From Hydrangea macrophylla (lineage: Eukaryota > Streptophyta > Magnoliopsida > Cornales > Hydrangeaceae), in assembly GCA_033977485.1 (NCBI GenBank), contig CM066987.1, positions 49,727,033-49,791,032 of the forward strand: a stretch of DNA of 64,000 nucleotides, in the 5' to 3' direction. Every line of letters starts with the position of its first letter. Position 1 is the first letter of the stretch. Position numbers and translations under genes: made by a program. Below the pieces are notes generated by a model. That model did not search any database, was not told the origin of the DNA, and saw only the letters and a list, made by a program, of their open reading frames with translations. This document shows, piece by piece, positions 58,259 through 64,000 of this stretch.

Positions 58259-60429
58259 TGTAACACCCGCTCCCGCGGGCAGAAATTAATTGCATTTAAC
58301 ATGCATATTAATATCTTATTTATGATGTGATTAATTGTGTTAAGTGAGTTTTAACTCACTAAGATGATTAGGGGTGTCCAGATTGGAACCCAGTGATAGG
58401 CCAATACGGTAGTCCCAGTTTGGGACAGTAATAATAGGTCCCCGTGTGATGAGACAGATATGGAAAATAATCCTTATGTGCTTAACTGTTTATTAAGGCA
58501 TATGTGAATATTTTAACATGTTGATTTTATAGCATGTCAATTGTTAGAGACCATTTCTGTGATCCGTTAGGGATACCTTTGTGAGGGAGAATTGGACACG
58601 TTGCATAATTAGTAGGTTAATTAGCAACTTCATAAATTATGTGGGACCACTTGTGGGACACATACGTGACATAAACAAACACCCATTTAAGTTTGGGATA
58701 ATTTTAGTAAGTTTCATTTACTAGTAGGGGTATAAATATAAAACAGAAGAAACCTGGGGAGGCAAACATAAAAATGGTAACATGTGGCTTGCATGCCATG
58801 TGACACGTGGCAATGGTGACTCATCACCACTAACCTCCTTAATGTAAACAAAACATGTACAGAAGAGATTCACGCAGGAATCTTGACGACGGTCTCGACG
58901 ACGACGCGTTCGACACCGATTGATGCGCTTAATGACGAGCAATCTCAAAACATGCTACATATTTGGACTTCTGGAGGTGAGTCTAATGCAGTAGTATAAA
59001 TCTTATTACGTTTTGAGGCAATATTTCTGCGCTCCAATTTGGGAACTTAGCTCATAATTTGCTAATTTATATATAGGAATTGTACTTGGAATATACTAGG
59101 CACTTAATTATGCTATTAGGAGCGAAACCCTTGAGGTGAGCGACAATAATTATAAAGTTTAGATAATTGGATGTTTAGAATTATCTTTCTAATGATATGC
59201 ATGTCTATTTGTATAAATTAGCATGTTTAGTTATTATTGGGCAAACTCATGTGGTTAATAAGACCCATTGATATGGTGATAGCATGATGTGATGAATTAT
59301 ATGAGTATGTTGAGTTGTATATTTGGGGCAAAGGGGAACTTGTACTTGCCATCTAAGTAATGAGACCAAGTGCCAAAAGTTGGTCATGAGGTTGTATGAC
59401 TGAAAGGAAGATGTGTGGATCACAGTTAGTCGCGCGGACTAATGAAGTAGTCGCGGGCTAACATGAAAGGGTAGTCGATACTTGCGTTCCTGGAGATTAT
59501 AGTGATGTGTAGAAAAAGATGAGATTGAGCTTGTCTATTATTCATGTCTTTAATTGTTGGCATTCACCAGCATATAGCTAATATATTGTAATAATTATTG
59601 AATAACCATTGTAGGTGATAAAGGCAAATCAGCAAAGGAATGAGAAAAAGGAATTGTTGAGGCAACGTGGGGGAAATCAGAGATGGTGTTTGTTAATGTT
59701 GATAGCTTTATGTTTGTATTAGAACTTGTAGTTGGAAATGAATAACTTGTGTTTTGAAGTAATATAATTAGTTGGGTTGTAGCTTATGTTTTGACAAGTT
59801 AAGTTTGAATGTCGGCACAAAACTTTGTAATCTGGTAGTAGTGTGAGTGGAGCATGTTTTATATTTTACCGGTTTCTTATCCGGGTTTACATTTTGAATA
59901 ATAATGGTTGCATAACTCGTGGCTGTTTTAATATGGTTGGGGTAGTGTTTCGAGTACTACTGGTGTTGTGTTTGAATTACTTTATGGTGTGTTGTACATG
60001 TTTAGTTTGATCTTGGTTTAAAACAGAACAGGGGTTTGCTGAGAAATAGGTTCTGCTGCTGCGAATCAGTTGACCGGAGGCCCGACCCAGTCGACTGAAC
60101 CGTATAGCAGAACGCCATATATCTGGAGTTGGGGTGTCCAGTCGACTGGACCCAATGTTCAGTCGACCGAATGTCAAAACTCACAGTTGACCGGATCAGT
60201 GGGTTCTCAAAATTTGCTCTCGGCAATTTGCATTTCCAGTCGACCGGATCCTCGATCAGTCGACTCGATACCCTATTACAAATTGATTTGTTTTCAAAAG
60301 TGTTTTAAGAATGGATGAATGTTTATAACTCTAATTTTAAGCTTAGTAATGGATTTTTAGGGGTATAATAGAAGCTTTGGTGGCGTGCCACGTGACGTAG
60401 AATTGTATGTGCGGTTCCGGGGCGTGATA
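58259..60429 (+). repeat. Element A 3' LTR (2171 bp, uninterrupted)
   Basis: It runs from TGTAACACCC to GGGGCGTGATA. It serves as the template for recognising the three 5' LTR pieces, which together give 2173 bp. Confidence 0.94.
60067..60268 (+). repeat. CAGTCGACTGGA motif cluster in element A 3' LTR (seven copies)
   Basis: Copies start at 60067, 60088, 60139, 60160, 60184, 60237 and 60257. It lies about 160-360 bases before the LTR end. Confidence 0.85.
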
Positions 60430-60434
60430 GCAGG

Positions 60435-61367
60435 TGGTGGTTGCAACGACAGGTGATGGTGGTGGTGGTGGTAGCTAGTGAGAAGAGAGAGAATAGACCA
60501 AAGAGAAAATGACATTTTTGACATTTTACACAGGAGTTGGTGGTTGATCCTTATTTTACAAATTGTTAACTAATTTTTAATTCTCCGTTCTTTAAATCCA
60601 CAAAGCCTCGATTAACTATTGTCTTATAGTAAGAGGTTGGTTAGGGAAGCAAGAATCGGATTTACGGTTCATAAGTAATTGGTTCTCAAATTCTATTGTC
60701 TTTGATGAATGTCAATTACTTGCATTAGAAGTACGGTGCCCAAATTAATAGCTCTTTTTAAGTTGGTTCTTTGTCAAATTAACATAATATTGATTTTCAT
60801 AAAACAAAAAAAAAACAACAATGATTCATTCACATCTCCAACCGCACCTCTAACTATATCCTATGCTTTAAATGCATGTACCCTGTGCTGTTTGTTTTTT
60901 TTTTTTTTTTTTTTTTTGTACCACTTACATAACAATTGGTAATTACATTTAAAATAAAGATGTAATTGAAGATGTGGATGTATTATTGTTAAAAAAAATA
61001 AAACTTAAACAGAATTTGATCCAATTTTAAAATTTACCAAACATACCCAATGAGCATCCGTCCCGAGGTAAAAACCAACATTTTTGTCCCAAATTAAGAC
61101 CGGGACCATAGAACCTTTTTCTGGGCGTTGTCTGAAAGTAGAAACTGACATCGAAAAGACTACTGACATCTGTCGTTTTTCTACGGACAAAGTGACGCCG
61201 TATTCATGATTTGAAATTTTGAACAGTTATAAGCACAGGAGTTAAAAGTTCATAAGTCTTATCCGGTGAACTTTAGGGTACATTCGATTGGAAAAAAAGT
61301 CACTGAAAAGTTTTGGCACATTTCTGCGGAGAATTCTATCATATGGTTTGGCGGTGTCATACATTTT
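60435..61367. other. Intergenic right flank
   Basis: GGTGGT-rich sequence next to the element A insertion continues the pre-insertion sequence seen at 13921-13946. A poly-T run covers about 60895-60917. No gene recognised. Confidence 0.6.
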
Positions 61368-61562
61368 GAGTAATGCTAGATGCACTCTTAAATGTATAAT
61401 TAAATGCACAACTTTGTTTAAAAATATTAGACCTCGTGCTGAAAAGTCTGTACACAGAAAATGGGGTGTACATGGTGTGCAAGCTTTTTGGCACAAAGTC
61501 CAATATTTTAAAACAGAATTGTGCATTTAGTTGTGCATTTGAGAATGCATCTATCATTACTC
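61368..61562. mobile_element. MITE with GAGTAATG ends
   Basis: GAGTAATGCTAGATGCACTC pairs with the right end, whose reverse complement is GAGTAATGATAGATGCATTC. The pairing continues to TTAAATGCACAA. Related in its outer bases to the MITEs at 43760-44152 and 46069-46579. No clear 9-bp duplication. Confidence 0.75.
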
Positions 61563-63236
61563 ATTCTTCAATATAATATTCTTGTTGCATTTTTTATAGT
61601 CTCATATTAATATTCGGTTAGATAAAAAATTAAGTCTTTTATTATATTTTGAGACGTCTCATTTTAAGAGTTCTTTTTGAGAAGTCAATATATTTTAGTT
61701 AACACATTTTTTAACTTTATCTTTATAGTACAAAATTCTCTCACTTTTGGTTAATGTGATACTTGAATTTTAAATTTTAATGAAGTGTAATAATGTAAAA
61801 ATGAGTCTCATTCGTTTTCTTTTAAAAGTCTATATGCTTTAATAGTGATTTTTCAAGTGCACCCTTTTATCGCCTTTTCAATTTGTTGTGACACTTTAAA
61901 TTTAAATGGACAATGAAAGAAGTTTAATTTTTTTTTTTTAATGACAAAACAAAGAATTTGGGACAGGGGAAATTTTTTTAAACCACTATTAATTTATGTG
62001 TATAAGAATATCTATGTGATACATAGACAAACCGCAAATCATTACTCTTTTGGTATGGACTATGGTCCAATGTAAGAGACTTGTTTAAAAAGTCAATGCC
62101 CTTTTAAGATTTCATGTATAGAACAAAATTCATAATTAATGCACTACAAAAGGGACAATATTAAAAAGTTTAACAGTATTTTCAACACAGTAAAATAATT
62201 TGCCTTAAATAATTAAATTCTAAAAAGTTCTTTTAATTTGATATGAAGGAGTAGTACTTTAGAACATAACAAAAGAAAATTGCTTTAAAATGTATGTGGC
62301 GTGAACAATAAAGAAGAAACTAAATTTATGGTTTGTTTGGGAAGTGTAAAATTGAACAAGGTTTAGCCCATGTCTAACTTTTTATCTGATAATTGTGAGA
62401 AGTGAGAACCAATGTAATATTGGATAGTGCACGATTTCTTATTTAATAAATTGACACTCACCAAATACTTAAATTTATAGAATTGGTTCACTTATGAACC
62501 ATAAAACAAATTCTTTGCTTTCTTAAATAACCTCTTAAGTTACATCAAAGGATGCACATACATATGTTTGATTCAATGAAAATTATATGATATGTATATC
62601 CTAGTAATTTTGGATTTAACATACATTCCCGTTTTTTTTTCCCCAAAATATTATAGCTATAGCATGTCCACCAGGTATGTCAAATTTCGCTTCGCATGCC
62701 AAATGCTTATATTTAAAGTCAGAAACCACACCAACAACAAAAATATCTAATTCTTATACTGTATGACATTTGACATGTGAGCTTTCATGTCAAATTTGAC
62801 ATTTCAAAAAGTGGTTTGCTTTCTATTTGCTTTTTATTATTATTATTATTATTATTTTTTTTAAATTTATTTATTTTTAATTATTATTAATTTTACAATA
62901 TTTAATTTTCACGATCCCACAATTTGGCTACTAATGAACTTAATGTATTCCATTCGTTTCATATTTAGAATATTGTATTTTATTTTGGGATGTCCCAATA
63001 TTGGAAAAGTTAATGCATATTTTTCCCACTTTTCCAACTTTACCCTCACTACTTATAATGGAAGCCTTTAACAAGTGACAATCTTGGAAGAAACATGTTT
63101 TTGTGTGTGTGTGTGTAATGGTGACGTTCCTTTAACAAGTTAGTTTTTCATAGGTGGACTCTAAATATGGGTGGGAGGTAGTAATAAATAAGGACAAAAA
63201 TATAACTTCAAATAGAATAATAGAATTGAATTATTT
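61563..63236. other. Intergenic AT-rich DNA
   Basis: No gene recognised. A (TTA)n tract lies near 62836-62856 and a (TG)n tract near 63101-63116. Confidence 0.6.
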
Positions 63237-63780
63237 GGTGGAGTTTGTACTTACAGAGATGTTAAGTTGGAAGATGTATAAATGCCACATGGGCTTTAAT
63301 AAAAATTAGGCACCTCAAAATTAGACAAATTGATTGGAGATGCTCTTAGCTCTCAATATGTTGTAATTTAAAATTACTTTACTATTAAAAACTAAAGAGG
63401 TCTTCAAAGTTAAAATATTTTGGGTCATACTAAAAATATTTTGAGGGAAAATTCTATGATATATCTTAGTAGTTTTGGTTGTATGTACATCCTAGTACTT
63501 TGGGTGGAATTTTTATTTGTAGATTTTTTGAATTGGAAAATGTATAATTGGTAGCTGGGCGTTTTAAAAAAAAAATTAGACATCTCAAAATTAACCGTAC
63601 ATATGGATTGGAGACGTTCTTATAATTAGGTTCAAAAATGTTATAATTTAAAAACTACTTTGCGTTTAAAACAACTAAAGTGGTTTTTAAAGTTACAATA
63701 TTTTGGATCATATTTTGAGGAAAAATTCTATAACATATCTTTGTGGTTTTGGTTATATCGAATATCTTAATAATTTTGGC
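63237..63780. repeat. ~266-bp tandem direct repeat, two copies
   Basis: 63237-63502 and 63503-63780 share ordered blocks: AAATTAG-CA-CTCAAAATTA, GATTGGAGA-G-TCTTA, TAATTTAAAA-TACTTT, TATTTTGG-TCATA and TTTTGAGG-AAAATTCTAT. They are well diverged. Confidence 0.75.
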
Positions 63781-63983
63781 CCTTACGTAGTAACTTGGTC
63801 CTAACATGTAACTTTGAAAATTATTTTAATTTTATAATCAAAGTAACTTTCAAAATTACTAACATGTGAGAGACCACATTGTAACAATTTACTATGGAGT
63901 ATATGTTTGTACCAAAATTGGGACATCTTGTATAACCAAAACTACTAAGATACATTATAGAAGATCCCAATTTTGAGACCCAA
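63717..63983. mobile_element. MITE-like inverted repeat overlapping the direct repeat
   Basis: TTTTGAGGAAAAATTCTATA at the left pairs with the right end TATAGAAGATCCCAATTTTG. The pairing runs on through GTGGTTTTGGTTATA and TATAACCAAAACTAC. A similar left arm also occurs at about 63440 in the first direct-repeat copy. Confidence 0.6.
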
Positions 63984-64000
63984 GTAATAACAGTTTAATA

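Larger units (their letters stand above)
13952..60429 (+). mobile_element. Element A: decayed Ty3/gypsy chromovirus hosting four nested insertions
   Basis: The element is bounded by the exact 5-bp duplication GCAGG (13947-13951 and 60430-60434). Its 5' LTR starts TGTAACACCC at 13952 and ends GTGACA at 35506; the 3' LTR is 58259-60429 and ends TGATA, a one-base change from TGACA. Insertions B, C, D and E interrupt it. Without them and their duplications the element is about 9.05 kb, with LTRs of about 2.17 kb and an interior of about 4.7 kb. The order of coding remnants is gag, protease, RT, RNase H, integrase, then a chromodomain-like tail, which is the gypsy order. The tail and the initiator tRNA-Met binding site fit the Tekay/Del chromovirus clade. 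The coding region has many stops and indels and cannot make its proteins. LTR copies differ at about 6-8% of the positions I compared by eye. Confidence 0.92.

Overview
This is nuclear DNA of a flowering plant, most likely a eudicot. It is AT-rich, with long (GA)n, (CT)n and (TG)n microsatellites, many small inverted-repeat elements, plant-type spliced genes and nested LTR retrotransposons primed by initiator tRNA-Met. I cannot name the species. There are no bacterial-type operons, no CRISPR arrays, and no tRNA or rRNA genes that I can recognise.

One ordinary host gene is well supported. It has five coding exons between 2528 and 8379 (+) and encodes a 159-residue protein of the plant Gag1-like clamp (former DUF4050) family. 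Its second coding intron is GC-AG, and its introns and downstream flank are full of small MITE-type insertions. From 8.6 to 13.9 kb there is only intergenic DNA with MITEs, a ~0.5 kb tandem duplication and microsatellites.

From 13952 to 60429 the window is one nested transposon stack, resolved here through target-site duplications (TSDs). The host is element A, a decayed plus-strand Ty3/gypsy chromovirus (TSD GCAGG) whose 5' LTR is split in three and whose pol is split in three. Into it went: element B (14661-25284, minus strand, TSD GTGAG), a young Tekay/Del-like chromovirus with nearly identical LTRs and an almost open gag-pol; element C (25825-34572, minus strand, TSD GAAAA), an LTR element with no recognisable coding capacity and an internal array of covarying hairpins; element D (37546-40909, TSD GGGGT), a probable solo LTR; and element E (42460-57137, TSD AGG), a 14.7 kb En/Spm CACTA transposon with TNP2-like and Transposase_24-like genes. 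E in turn carries hAT-like and Mutator-like MITEs, one inserted inside another, and a solo LTR (55320-56938, TSD GTAAT). With the insertions removed, the three pieces of A's 5' LTR total 2173 bp against 2171 bp for the intact 3' LTR, which confirms the reconstruction.

The right flank (60435-64000) is intergenic, with a MITE, a (TTA)n tract, and overlapping direct and inverted repeats. The most unusual signals are the five-hairpin array in element C, the CpG-palindrome clusters in the LTRs of A and C, the iterated exon module in the CACTA element, and the GC-AG intron and overlapping uORF of the host gene.
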